From the NCBI GenBank assembly GCA_009840115.1, contig VXOJ01000067.1, positions 30,542-94,541 on the forward strand: 64,000 nt of DNA, given 5' to 3'. Every line of letters begins with the position of its first letter. Position 1 is the stretch's first letter. Below the pieces are notes generated by a model. The model worked only from the letters and a program-made list of their open reading frames with translations. It was not told the DNA's origin and ran no database searches. Source of the stretch: Gemmatimonadales bacterium (lineage in GTDB: Bacteria; Gemmatimonadota; Gemmatimonadetes; Palauibacterales; Palauibacteraceae). The position numbers and the translations under genes were made by a program. This document shows, piece after piece, positions 52,213 through 60,814 of this stretch.

Positions 52213-54204
52213 ATGATCACCGTCTCCGGCCTCGGGAAGGCGTTCGGCGGGCAGGTCCTCTTCCGCGACGCGACCCTCCTCCTCAACCCCGGCGAGTGCT
52301 ACGGCCTCGTGGGCGCGAACGGATCCGGCAAGACCACGCTCCTCAACATCCTCGGCGGCACCGAGGACCCGACGGAGGGGTCCGTCACCATCCCGAAACG
52401 CCTCCAGCTCGGTGTCCTGCGCCAGGACCACTTCCTCCACGACGAGGAGGAGATCCTCGGCGCGACGCTGATGGGGAACCCGGATCTGTGGCGCGCCATG
52501 GTCGAGCGGGAGGCGCTGGTCGAGGCGGAGGACGGAGACTTCGACGCGGACCGCTTCTCCGAACTCGAGGAGACCTTCCAGCGCCACGACGGCTACACGG
52601 CCGAGGCCCGCGCCGGCGAGATCCTCGAGGGCCTCGGCTTCCCGAGCGAGATTCACCGCCGGCCGCTCTCCACCCTCTCCGGCGGATTCAAGCTCCGGGT
52701 GCTGCTCGCCCAGGCGCTCGCCGGCGCGCCCGACGTCCTCCTCCTCGACGAGCCGACGAACCACCTCGACATCCTCTCCATCCGCTGGCTCGAAAAATTC
52801 CTGCGGGAGTTCAAGGGAGCGATCGTCGTCATCTCCCACGACCACCGCTTTCTCGACAATATCGCCACGCACATTCTCGACATCGACTATGAGACAGTCA
52901 CGACATACAAGGGCAACTATGACGACTATCTGGTCCGAAAGAGAGAGGACCAGGAGCGGCGGGAGAAGGAACTCGCGAACCGCGAGCGCGAGATCGCCCA
53001 CCACCGACAGTTCGTCGACCGCTTCCGGGCCAAGGCGAGCAAGGCGCGACAGGCCCAGAGCAAACTGCGTCTCATAGAGAAGCGGGCGGAGGCACTGCAG
53101 CCGCTCCCGGTCTCCTCGCGCCGCTATCCGAACTTCCGCTTCGAGTCCCGCCGTCCGAGCGGGCGCACCGTCCTCGGAGTGGAGGGCGTGAAGAAGGCCT
53201 TCGGCGACGGCGATGAGCTGAACGAAGTCCTCCACGGCGTCGACCTCACCCTCGAGCGCGGGGACCGCATGGCGATCATGGGCCCCAACGGGATCGGGAA
53301 ATCGACCCTGCTCAAGATCGTGATGGGCGAACTCGAATCCGACGCGGGCCGCGTCACGTGGGGCTACGAGACGCACCCGAGCTATTTCGCGCAGGACCAG
53401 GAGGCGCGCTTCGATTCGCCGGGACAGACGGCCGAGGACTGGATCGCGGGCTTCTGCCCCGGCCGTACCCTCGGGTTCGTGCGCGGCGAGATGGGGCGCG
53501 TGCTCTTCTCCGGCGACGACGCGAAGAAACGGGTCGGCAACCTCTCCGGCGGCGAGGCCGCCCGTCTCGTCTTCTGCCGGATGGCGATCGAGCGACCCAA
53601 CGTCCTCGTCCTCGACGAGCCCACGAACCACCTCGACCTCGAATCCATCGAGTCCCTGGTCGAGGCGCTCCAGAGCTATGACGGCACCCTCATCCTCGTC
53701 TCGCACGACCGCTGGTTCGTCTCGCAGCTCGCAACCCGCATCGTCGAGATCTCCGAGGACGGGATCCGCGACTTCCGGGGCAGCTACGAGGAGTACGTCC
53801 ACTACTGCGGGGACGACCACCTCGACGTCGACACCGTCGTCCTCAAGGCGCGGAGAGAGAAGCGCGCCGCCCGCGACGCCGCCGAAACGCGCGGCGCCGG
53901 CAACCTGTCCGCCCGCGGAAACGCGCGCCGCGGCGCCGACGCCGGAATCGCCCGGGGCGACCGGAACCGCTATCGGGGCGGCTCGCTGCGGAAGAAGCTG
54001 AACGACATCACCCGGCGGATCGAAGCGGCCGAGACCCGCATCGCCGAAATCGACGAGATATTCGCCGACCCCGCCTTCTACGCCGACACCCCGATCGAGG
54101 ACGTCCGCACGCTCGAGACCGAGCGCGCCTCCCGGCAAGGCGAACTCGACGAACTCATCGGCGCCTGGGAAGGCATCGAGACGGAACTCGCCCGCCTCGA
54201 CTGA
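52213..54204 (+). CDS. ABC-F ATPase
   Basis: The 663-residue soluble protein has two ABC cassettes. Cassette 1: Walker A GANGSGKTT (about 35), signature LSGGFKLR and Walker B LLLDEPTNHLDI. A linker rich in Arg/Lys/Glu (residues about 235-300) is the P-site tRNA interaction motif region. Cassette 2: GPNGIGKST, LSGGEAARLVF and LVLDEPTNHLD. A charged C-terminal coiled-coil extension of about 110 residues is Uup-like. It is a cytosolic translation or ribosome-quality factor, not a transporter. No membrane helix. Confidence 0.93.
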   Translation: MITVSGLGKAFGGQVLFRDATLLLNPGECYGLVGANGSGKTTLLNILGGTEDPTEGSVTIPKRLQLGVLRQDHFLHDEEEILGATLMGNPDLWRAMVEREALVEAEDGDFDADRFSELEETFQRHDGYTAEARAGEILEGLGFPSEIHRRPLSTLSGGFKLRVLLAQALAGAPDVLLLDEPTNHLDILSIRWLEKFLREFKGAIVVISHDHRFLDNIATHILDIDYETVTTYKGNYDDYLVRKREDQERREKELANREREIAHHRQFVDRFRAKASKARQAQSKLRLIEKRAEALQPLPVSSRRYPNFRFESRRPSGRTVLGVEGVKKAFGDGDELNEVLHGVDLTLERGDRMAIMGPNGIGKSTLLKIVMGELESDAGRVTWGYETHPSYFAQDQEARFDSPGQTAEDWIAGFCPGRTLGFVRGEMGRVLFSGDDAKKRVGNLSGGEAARLVFCRMAIERPNVLVLDEPTNHLDLESIESLVEALQSYDGTLILVSHDRWFVSQLATRIVEISEDGIRDFRGSYEEYVHYCGDDHLDVDTVVLKARREKRAARDAAETRGAGNLSARGNARRGADAGIARGDRNRYRGGSLRKKLNDITRRIEAAETRIAEIDEIFADPAFYADTPIEDVRTLETERASRQGELDELIGAWEGIETELARLD

Positions 54205-54209
54205 GCAGG

Positions 54210-56567
54210 CTACAGCGGCCAGACGATGGGAAGGAAGAAGACGACCATCAGCAGCGTGAGCAGGAAGAGCGGCGCGCCGACCTTCGTGTAGTCCACGACC
54301 TTGTAGCCGCCCACGCCCATCACGAGCAGGTTCACGGGGTGGCCGAAGGGGCTGAGGAAGGCGCAGGAGGAGCCCACCGCCACGACCATGAGCAGCGCCC
54401 GGGCGGAGAGATCCAGTTCGGACGCGGCGCTGAGCGCGATCGGCGCGACGAGCACGGCGACGGCCGAGGTGGGGACGAACTGTGCCGCAAGCGCGCAGAT
54501 GAGGAAGAGGCTCGCGATGAGGACACGCGGCCCCATCTCCGCCGCCCGCCCCACGACTTCGCGCGCGATGAGCTCCGCCGTGCCGGAGTCCTCCATCGCG
54601 AGACCGAGCGCCAGCATCCCTCCAATGAGCATGACGACCCGCCATTCCACGAAGGTGTAGACCTCGTTCCCCTTCACGCAGCCCGTGCACACCATCAGGA
54701 GCGCGCCGAGCAGCGCCGCGATGTACACGGGGAGCAGGTTGAGCGAGGACGCGAGGATGAAGCCCACCATGATCGCGCTGCCGACCCACGCCTTGTGGAC
54801 GCGGAACACCTCGTGGAGCTGCCCGTGGAGGACGAGGAATCGCGGGTCGCGGGCGAGGAGCGCAATCTTCTTCCGGTTGCCGTAGACGAGGAGCGCGTCC
54901 CCGAATTCGAGCGCGGTGCGCGAGATGCGGATGTTCGAGTGAAAGGACCGTCCCCCCCGGAAAATCGAGAGCAGGTTCAGTCCGTAGGATTCCCGGAAGA
55001 GGATCTCGCGCAGCGTCTTCCCGACCAGGTCGGAACTCGGAGCCAGCGTGACTTCCGCGAACCCGACATCCTCCGACTCCAGTTCGCCGACGGAGGGCCG
55101 TTCGTCCGCCGGAACGAGCGCCTGCAGCGCCTCCAGCACGGCGAAGGAGGCCGGGGCCCCCTCGACGATGAGGCGGTCGCCGGCCCGCATCCTCTCCGCC
55201 GCGTGCGGCAGGGCGATGTCGCCGTCCTCGCGCTCGATCTCCAGCACCGTGAGATCGAAGGCGCCCCGCAGACGGGACGCCTCGAGGGTCCGTCCGTCCA
55301 GCCAGGAGCCGTCCGGGACGTGGAGCCGCATCAACCACCGGTGCAACTCGTACTCCTCGGTGGCGGAGCCGATGTCCGTCCATCCGATCGAGGTGAACTC
55401 CGTTGCATAGCGGAGTTGTCGAAGCTGGTCCTCGCGCCCCAACAGGAGGAGCGCGTCCCCCGCCTCGAGTTGCACCGTCCGGAACGAGCCGCCTGGAGCC
55501 TGCCCGCCGCGCCGGATGGCAACGACGTGGGCCTGGAAACGGTTTCGGAAATCGATGCTCTGAACCGTGCTGCCGACGAGGTCCGATTTCTCGGCGATCT
55601 CGACCTCCGCCAGCACCGTCGCATCCTTCACCAGACGTCCCAGGGCATCGTTCGATTCCCTGTGCCCGGCGAGGTGGCCCCAGGCGCGCAGGCGGTCGAG
55701 CGCTTCGATCCGTCCCTCGACGATGAGCAGGTCGCCGCTCCGGAGCCGAAAATCCCGCTCCGGAGCCCGCACCAGGTGCCCCCCGCGGCGCACGGCCAGG
55801 AGGTCGTACCCCAGCGCCTGCCCAAGCCGTGCCTCGACGAGCGAACGCCCGTCGAGCGCCGAATCCGGCGGGATCCGGAGCATGAGCAGTGACTCCGCAA
55901 GATGGTAGCGGCCGGTCAGGTCGATCTCGTCCCCCCCTTCGTCATCTCCGGTGGAACGGTCCGGAAGGAAGTGCCTCCCCGCGACGACCACATACAGCAC
56001 CCCCAGCGTGAGTGCGGTCGCCCCGACGGGCGTGAAGGCGAAGAAACCGAACGCTCCCTGCCCCGTGCGCTCGAGTATGCTAGAGAGGAGGATGTTGGGC
56101 CCGGTCCCGATGAGCGTCGTCATGCCGCCGAGGAGCGCGGCGAAGGACAGCGGGATCAGGAGCCGGGACGGACGCATGCCGAGGCGGCGGGAGATCGAGA
56201 TCACGACGGGGATGAGGAGCGCGACCGCCGCCGTGTTGTTCATCACCCCCGACATGAGCCCCGACGTGAGCATCAGCAGCGCCGTGACCCGCACGGGGGA
56301 ATCCCCCGCGAGCCTCAACACCTGCGCGCCGACGAGGTTCGCGACGCCGGTCTTGTAGAGCCCGCCGCTGAGCACGAGCACGGCCGCGATCGTGACCACG
56401 GCGGGGTTGGCGAACCCGTCGATGGCGCGGGCCATCGGGATGACCCCCGAGATCGCCAGCGAGAGCAGCACCATGAGCGCCACGCCGTCGTAGCGGACCC
56501 ATTCCGTGACGAAGAGGACGACGGCCACCGCGACGATGGCGAGGACGATGATGACGTCGGCCGTCAC
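54210..56567 (-). CDS. SLC13/DASS-type transporter with four RCK_C (TrkA-C) domains
   Basis: The 785-residue protein has N-terminal helices (about 1-180, with MSGVMNNTAAVALLIPVVIS and LIGTGPNILLSSIL), then a large cytosolic insert of four TrkA-C/RCK_C domains (about 230-575), then C-terminal helices with FVPTSAVAVLVAPIALS and SSCAFLSPFGHPVNLLVMGVGGYK. The domain set is that of bacterial dicarboxylate/sulfate transporters (YbiR/SLC13-like) where RCK_C domains may sense a ligand. GTG start overlaps the upstream permease's stop (GTGA), so the two genes form one unit. It converges with the ABC-F gene, 5 nt apart. Confidence 0.88.
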   Translation of the reverse strand: MTADVIIVLAIVAVAVVLFVTEWVRYDGVALMVLLSLAISGVIPMARAIDGFANPAVVTIAAVLVLSGGLYKTGVANLVGAQVLRLAGDSPVRVTALLMLTSGLMSGVMNNTAAVALLIPVVISISRRLGMRPSRLLIPLSFAALLGGMTTLIGTGPNILLSSILERTGQGAFGFFAFTPVGATALTLGVLYVVVAGRHFLPDRSTGDDEGGDEIDLTGRYHLAESLLMLRIPPDSALDGRSLVEARLGQALGYDLLAVRRGGHLVRAPERDFRLRSGDLLIVEGRIEALDRLRAWGHLAGHRESNDALGRLVKDATVLAEVEIAEKSDLVGSTVQSIDFRNRFQAHVVAIRRGGQAPGGSFRTVQLEAGDALLLLGREDQLRQLRYATEFTSIGWTDIGSATEEYELHRWLMRLHVPDGSWLDGRTLEASRLRGAFDLTVLEIEREDGDIALPHAAERMRAGDRLIVEGAPASFAVLEALQALVPADERPSVGELESEDVGFAEVTLAPSSDLVGKTLREILFRESYGLNLLSIFRGGRSFHSNIRISRTALEFGDALLVYGNRKKIALLARDPRFLVLHGQLHEVFRVHKAWVGSAIMVGFILASSLNLLPVYIAALLGALLMVCTGCVKGNEVYTFVEWRVVMLIGGMLALGLAMEDSGTAELIAREVVGRAAEMGPRVLIASLFLICALAAQFVPTSAVAVLVAPIALSAASELDLSARALLMVVAVGSSCAFLSPFGHPVNLLVMGVGGYKVVDYTKVGAPLFLLTLLMVVFFLPIVWPL

Positions 56568-58834
56568 GATCCCGACCTCTGTCCCGGCCTCGGAATCGTC
56601 GACACCGCCTGCGCGAGCCCGCGCGCGGCGAGCGTCCCGGCCTGGCGCCGCCGCCCGAGGAGGATGAGCGGCATGTCCGTCCTCCGGGCCACCTCCAGCG
56701 CGAAGGCGCCGATCGCCGGTCCGCCCCGGCCCCGCCGTTCCATCCCCATCACCACGAGATCGCACTCCCGTCCCAGGCGCGCCACGGGTTCGACGGGGTC
56801 GTCGGTGTATTCGAAGGCCACCTCATGCGGCCCCGCGGCCTCGTCCCTGGCGAGTCGGCGGATGCCGCGCTCGATCCTCCGGCGGCCGTCGGAGGGCGTG
56901 CCGGACGGGAGCGTGTGCAGGAACGTCACCCACGGCTCCGAGGAACGGGCCAGGCTGCCGAGCAGGCGGGCACGCAGTTCGCTGTGGCCGCGCCGTCCTC
57001 TGACGGGGACGAGCACGCGCCTCGTCTCCGCGATTCGCCAGCCGGGCGGCGAGCGAACGATGACGACATCCGCGTCGATTTCCGAGACGAGACGTTCGAG
57101 ATGCGCTTCGACCCGCGGCTGGGTGAGCCGGGTCAATCCCAGGAGTACCGTGTCGCAGCGGTGGCTGTTGGCCACCCGGGCGATCTCGCTCCACACGTCG
57201 GACGCAACCGTGAACAGCGCCTCCGGGCGGCCCGAGCCTTCGAGTCCCTGCCTCACGGATTCTCCCAGGATATCCTTGGCATCCTGCACCACCGCATCGA
57301 GGGAGACGGCGGGACGCCCCTCGCGGGGAATCACCGACAACAGCAGGACCCGCCCGACGCCCGGCGCGCGCACGGTGGCGGCCGCGTCCGCCAGAGTCGC
57401 GGCGCTCGCGGGGTTCGCGATCGGCACCAGGACCAGAGGGCTGCGGCCGCGCAGCCTCACCAGGTCGGGGTCCCGGGCCTGGGCGCTCGCGTCGGCAAGC
57501 CGGGCCCCCGGCGCGAGGAACGTGAGGTAGAGCACCGCCCCGAGCCCGAGCCACACGGCGACGACGCGCCCCGCCTCCGGCACCGCGATGGCCTGGAAGA
57601 TCGCCAGCCCCAGGCAGAGGGCCCCGCCGATCACCGGGAGCGCGGCCGGCCGCGGGTGGCCCGAGCGCAGGCGGGCCAGCATCGCGGCCCAGTGCACCAT
57701 GGCGAACGAGATGAGGAAGATCAGGCTCGATGCGGCGCCGGCCGCGGCGACGTTCCCCACCGCGACGGCGATGAGCATCATCATCGTGCCCGTCGCGGCC
57801 ACGGCGACGGCGGGCGTCCCCGTGCGTGCCCGCATCTCGCCCACGTGATGCGGCAGCGTCCGGTCCCGCGCCATCGAGAACGCGACGCGCGAGGCCCCGA
57901 ACAGGTTCGCGTGCAGCGCCGACAGCATCGACAGGAGCCCCGCCCCGATCACCAGCCAGTACCCCGCCGGGCCCATGAAGCGCTCCGCCGCCACGGCCAC
58001 GAGTTCCTCCGGGTGCGCCTCCGCCGCGGCCTGGATCCCCTCGGGCGGCGCGCCGACCGTCGCGACGACGATGAGCAGGGGGATGTAGACGACGAGCGCG
58101 ATCCCGAGGGACAGGTACATCGCCCGCGGCACGGTGCGCTCCGGATCCCGGACCTCCCCTCCCACGGCGGCGATGAGGTCGAAGCCCTGCAGCGCGATGA
58201 AGGTGTAGCCCATGGCCTGGAGCAGGCCGAGCGAGCCTTCCGGGGCGAACGGGCTCAGGCGCCCCAGCGTCTCGGCGGGAGTCCCGGCGGAACCGATGAG
58301 CCAGGCCACGAACCCGCCGGCGATGAGCACGGCGAACACGACGACCTTCCCGATCGTGGCCGCGTTGCCCCCGCCGGCGGTGCGCTGCACGAGGAGAAGC
58401 GAGTAGCCGACGACCGCCGCGATCGCGAGGCCGATCCGCGTCCCGCCGTGTCCGAGCCAGTCCGCGGACCCGCCGAGCGACGGCGCCAGACGCTGCAGCC
58501 CTTCCACGGTGAACGCCGCGAAGCCCAGCGCGTAGAGCACGCCCGCGACGATGGAGGCGAACCAGACCACCCACCCCACGATGAAGGCGACCTCGATGGA
58601 GAGCACCTTCTTCGCGTACGTGTAGATGCCGCCCGATTCCGGGAAGCGGCGCACGAGGCGGGCGAAGCTCATCGCGGTGAGGAGCGCGATCCCCCCGTTG
58701 AGGCCGAAGGCGAGCATCGCGGCGGGACCCGCGGTCGCGAACGCGACGCCCGCGAGCGCGAGGATCCCGCCTCCCACGATCGCGCCGACGCCGAGGGTCG
58801 TCGCGGCGTAGAGGCCCATATGCCGTTCGCTCAT
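56564..58834 (-). CDS. APC-family amino acid permease fused to two universal stress domains
   Basis: The 756-residue product has about 12-14 helices in the first 450 residues with GVGAIVGGGILALAG (APC motif) and FPESGGIYTYAKKVL. Two universal-stress-like domains follow: about 460-605 (LVLVPIANPASAATLADAA, VLLGLTR) and about 610-740 (VLVPVRGRRGHSE, DLVVMGMERRG). Fusions of this type are known in amino-acid permeases and are thought to regulate transport by nucleotide binding. Substrate not determined. It is the first gene of a two-gene unit with the SLC13 gene. Confidence 0.9.
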   Translation of the reverse strand: MSERHMGLYAATTLGVGAIVGGGILALAGVAFATAGPAAMLAFGLNGGIALLTAMSFARLVRRFPESGGIYTYAKKVLSIEVAFIVGWVVWFASIVAGVLYALGFAAFTVEGLQRLAPSLGGSADWLGHGGTRIGLAIAAVVGYSLLLVQRTAGGGNAATIGKVVVFAVLIAGGFVAWLIGSAGTPAETLGRLSPFAPEGSLGLLQAMGYTFIALQGFDLIAAVGGEVRDPERTVPRAMYLSLGIALVVYIPLLIVVATVGAPPEGIQAAAEAHPEELVAVAAERFMGPAGYWLVIGAGLLSMLSALHANLFGASRVAFSMARDRTLPHHVGEMRARTGTPAVAVAATGTMMMLIAVAVGNVAAAGAASSLIFLISFAMVHWAAMLARLRSGHPRPAALPVIGGALCLGLAIFQAIAVPEAGRVVAVWLGLGAVLYLTFLAPGARLADASAQARDPDLVRLRGRSPLVLVPIANPASAATLADAAATVRAPGVGRVLLLSVIPREGRPAVSLDAVVQDAKDILGESVRQGLEGSGRPEALFTVASDVWSEIARVANSHRCDTVLLGLTRLTQPRVEAHLERLVSEIDADVVIVRSPPGWRIAETRRVLVPVRGRRGHSELRARLLGSLARSSEPWVTFLHTLPSGTPSDGRRRIERGIRRLARDEAAGPHEVAFEYTDDPVEPVARLGRECDLVVMGMERRGRGGPAIGAFALEVARRTDMPLILLGRRRQAGTLAARGLAQAVSTIPRPGQRSGS

Positions 58835-58985
58835 CCCCGAAATCCCTGGAGGTGGAAGCCGCCGTGGCGGTGACGGTGCCGCGGGCGGTGCCCGTTGTTT
58901 CCGCCGGAAGGCCCGCTAATCTTGGGGCCTGCCCCGACAATGTCACCCCGACCCGGACACGAACCCCACACCCGGCGGAGCGCGA
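58835..58985. other. Divergent intergenic region
   Basis: 151 bases between the divergent permease and acyl-CoA dehydrogenase genes. No small gene and no clear promoter pair seen. Confidence 0.4.
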
Positions 58986-60233
58986 GTGAACGCCCCAGCC
59001 CTCTTCTCCACACGGTCTCTCGAACTCCAGGCCCGCGTACGCGAGTTCATGGAGGCACACGTTCACCCGAACGAGGAGACGTTCGTTCGGGAACTCGACG
59101 CGGCGGAGAACCGGTTCTCCACGCCTCCGGTCCTCGAGACGCTGAAGGGGCGGGCGCGAGACGAGGGCCTGTGGAACCTCTTCCTCCCCCCCGATGCGGA
59201 GCCGGGACGCGGCCGGGACGCCGGTTCGGCGGGCGCGGGTCTGTCGAATCTCGAATACGCGCTCATCTGCGAGGTGATGGGACGCGTGGAATGGGCGCCC
59301 GAGGTCTTCAACTGCAACGCGCCCGATACGGGCAACATGGAGACGCTGGCCCGCTACGGGACGCCGGCGCAGCGGAAGGAGTGGCTCGAGCCGCTGCTGG
59401 CGGGGGAGATCCGCTCGTCGTTCGCGATGACGGAGCCGGACGTCGCCTCGTCGGACGCGACGAACATCCGCTCGTCCATCGTCCGCGAAGGCGATGAGTG
59501 GGTCATCAACGGCCACAAGTGGTGGGCGACGCAGGCCCCCCGGGCGGAGTGCCGGCTGTTCATCTTCATGGGAAAGACGGACCCGGACGCGGCGCGCCAC
59601 CGGCAGCAGTCGATGGTGCTGGTGCCCCGCGACGCCGCCGGCATCGAGGTCGTGCGGCCGCTCGGCGTGTTCGGCTACGACAGCGCCCCGGTCGGCCACG
59701 GCGAGGTGCGCTTCACCGACGTCCGCGTGCCCGCCGGGAACATGCTCCTCGGCCCGGGCCGCGGGTTCGAGATCGCGCAGGGCCGCCTCGGCCCCGGCCG
59801 CATCCACCACTGCATGCGGCTCATCGGCGTCGCCGAGCGCGCGATCGAGGACATGGCCGAGCGCGCGAGGACGCGCGTCGCCTTCTCCGGCCCGCTCGCC
59901 GAGAAGGGCGCCCTTCGCCACGCGCTCGCCGAATGCCGCATCGCCGTGGACCAGGCCCGGCTCCTCACCCTCCACGCCGCGCACATGATGGACACCGTCG
60001 GGAACAAGGCGGCCCGCCGCGAGATCGCGATGATCAAGGTCGTCGCGCCGCGCATGGCCTGCCGCGTCCTCGACCAGGCGATCCAGGTGCACGGCGCCCT
60101 CGGCGTGAGCCCCGACACGTGGCTCGCCGCGGCCTACGCACACTCCCGCACCCTGCGCCTCGCCGACGGCCCCGACGAGGTCCACCTCGAGGCGCTCGCG
60201 AAACTGGAACTTCGGGGCTCGCGGGAGTCGTAA
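58986..60233 (+). CDS. Acyl-CoA dehydrogenase (ACAD10/11-like)
   Basis: The 415-residue flavoprotein has [16 protein letters not shown] (FAD and substrate site), [27 protein letters not shown] and C-terminal [14 protein letters not shown] and [16 protein letters not shown]. The IQVHGALG segment corresponds to the catalytic/FAD C-terminal region; the subgroup is the ACAD10/11-like one, which often lies beside a phosphotransferase gene. That partner is here only a remnant immediately downstream on the opposite strand. GTG start. It oxidises acyl-CoA to enoyl-CoA; substrate unknown. Confidence 0.9.
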   Translation: MNAPALFSTRSLELQARVREFMEAHVHPNEETFVRELDAAENRFSTPPVLETLKGRARDEGLWNLFLPPDAEPGRGRDAGSAGAGLSNLEYALICEVMGRVEWAPEVFNCNAPDTGNMETLARYGTPAQRKEWLEPLLAGEIRSSFAMTEPDVASSDATNIRSSIVREGDEWVINGHKWWATQAPRAECRLFIFMGKTDPDAARHRQQSMVLVPRDAAGIEVVRPLGVFGYDSAPVGHGEVRFTDVRVPAGNMLLGPGRGFEIAQGRLGPGRIHHCMRLIGVAERAIEDMAERARTRVAFSGPLAEKGALRHALAECRIAVDQARLLTLHAAHMMDTVGNKAARREIAMIKVVAPRMACRVLDQAIQVHGALGVSPDTWLAAAYAHSRTLRLADGPDEVHLEALAKLELRGSRES

Positions 60234-60287
60234 GGGCCGCGACGAACCTCCGGACCGGCGGCCACGCTCCAGCGGTCCGGGCGGACC

Positions 60288-60630
60288 TCAGGCGCGGCGG
60301 GCGAAGCTCCAGCCGGCCTCCGCCAGCATCGGCGCCTTGGCCCCGACTTCCAGCGCGTTCCGCGAACTCGCGTTGCCCTGGATGGCCCGCGCGTACACGC
60401 CCTGGCAGATCGAGGCGAGGCGGAAGAGGCCGAAGGCCATGAAGAACTCCCAGTCCGGCACCCCGTCGCGCCCCATCCGCCGGCAGTACGCCGCGACGTA
60501 GTCCTCCTCGGACGGGATCCCCAGCGCCCCGCAGTCGATCTCCCCCAGCCCCTTCCACAGGGGCCCCTCGGGCAGGTGATACGTCATGCAGTTGTAGGCC
60601 AGGTCGGCCAGCGGATGGCCCAGCGGACTG
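60288..60630 (-). pseudogene. C-terminal remnant of an APH-like phosphotransferase (ACAD10-type partner)
   Basis: About 115 residues to the stop codon match the C-terminal third of aminoglycoside-phosphotransferase-like proteins paired with acyl-CoA dehydrogenases: LGHPLADLAYNCMTYHLPEG, then GIPSEEDYVAAYCRRMG, PDWEFFMAFGLFRLA and YARAIQGNAS. Upstream of about base 60630 the sequence no longer resembles the family (ATP- and catalytic-site segments, normally 200 residues, are missing). The reading frame happens to stay open across the junction. It is a truncated gene, probably cut by the event that brought in the LRR gene. Confidence 0.7.
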
Positions 60631-60814
60631 GAGGCAGCCAGAATCCCGGCAGGAAATCTTCTAACTACATACAGGGCTGCACGATCTGCGTTTCCTGCCT
60701 TTGTACTGAACACTGCTGCACCGTGCCTCGAAAGCGGGAGAAACGATAGGTGAATGGCGGGAATCTCTGTCACTTCGCTGCCCCCGCGCTGCATCTCTTG
60801 CAGGGATGTTTCGT
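60631..60814. other. Junction region, no recognisable gene
   Basis: About 180 bases of lower-GC sequence between the truncated phosphotransferase and the end of the LRR gene. No insertion-sequence end or repeated target-site was found by eye. Confidence 0.35.

Noticed and set aside
60631..60814. Insertion sequence at the truncated phosphotransferase.
   Set aside because: No transposase, terminal inverted repeat or target duplication visible.
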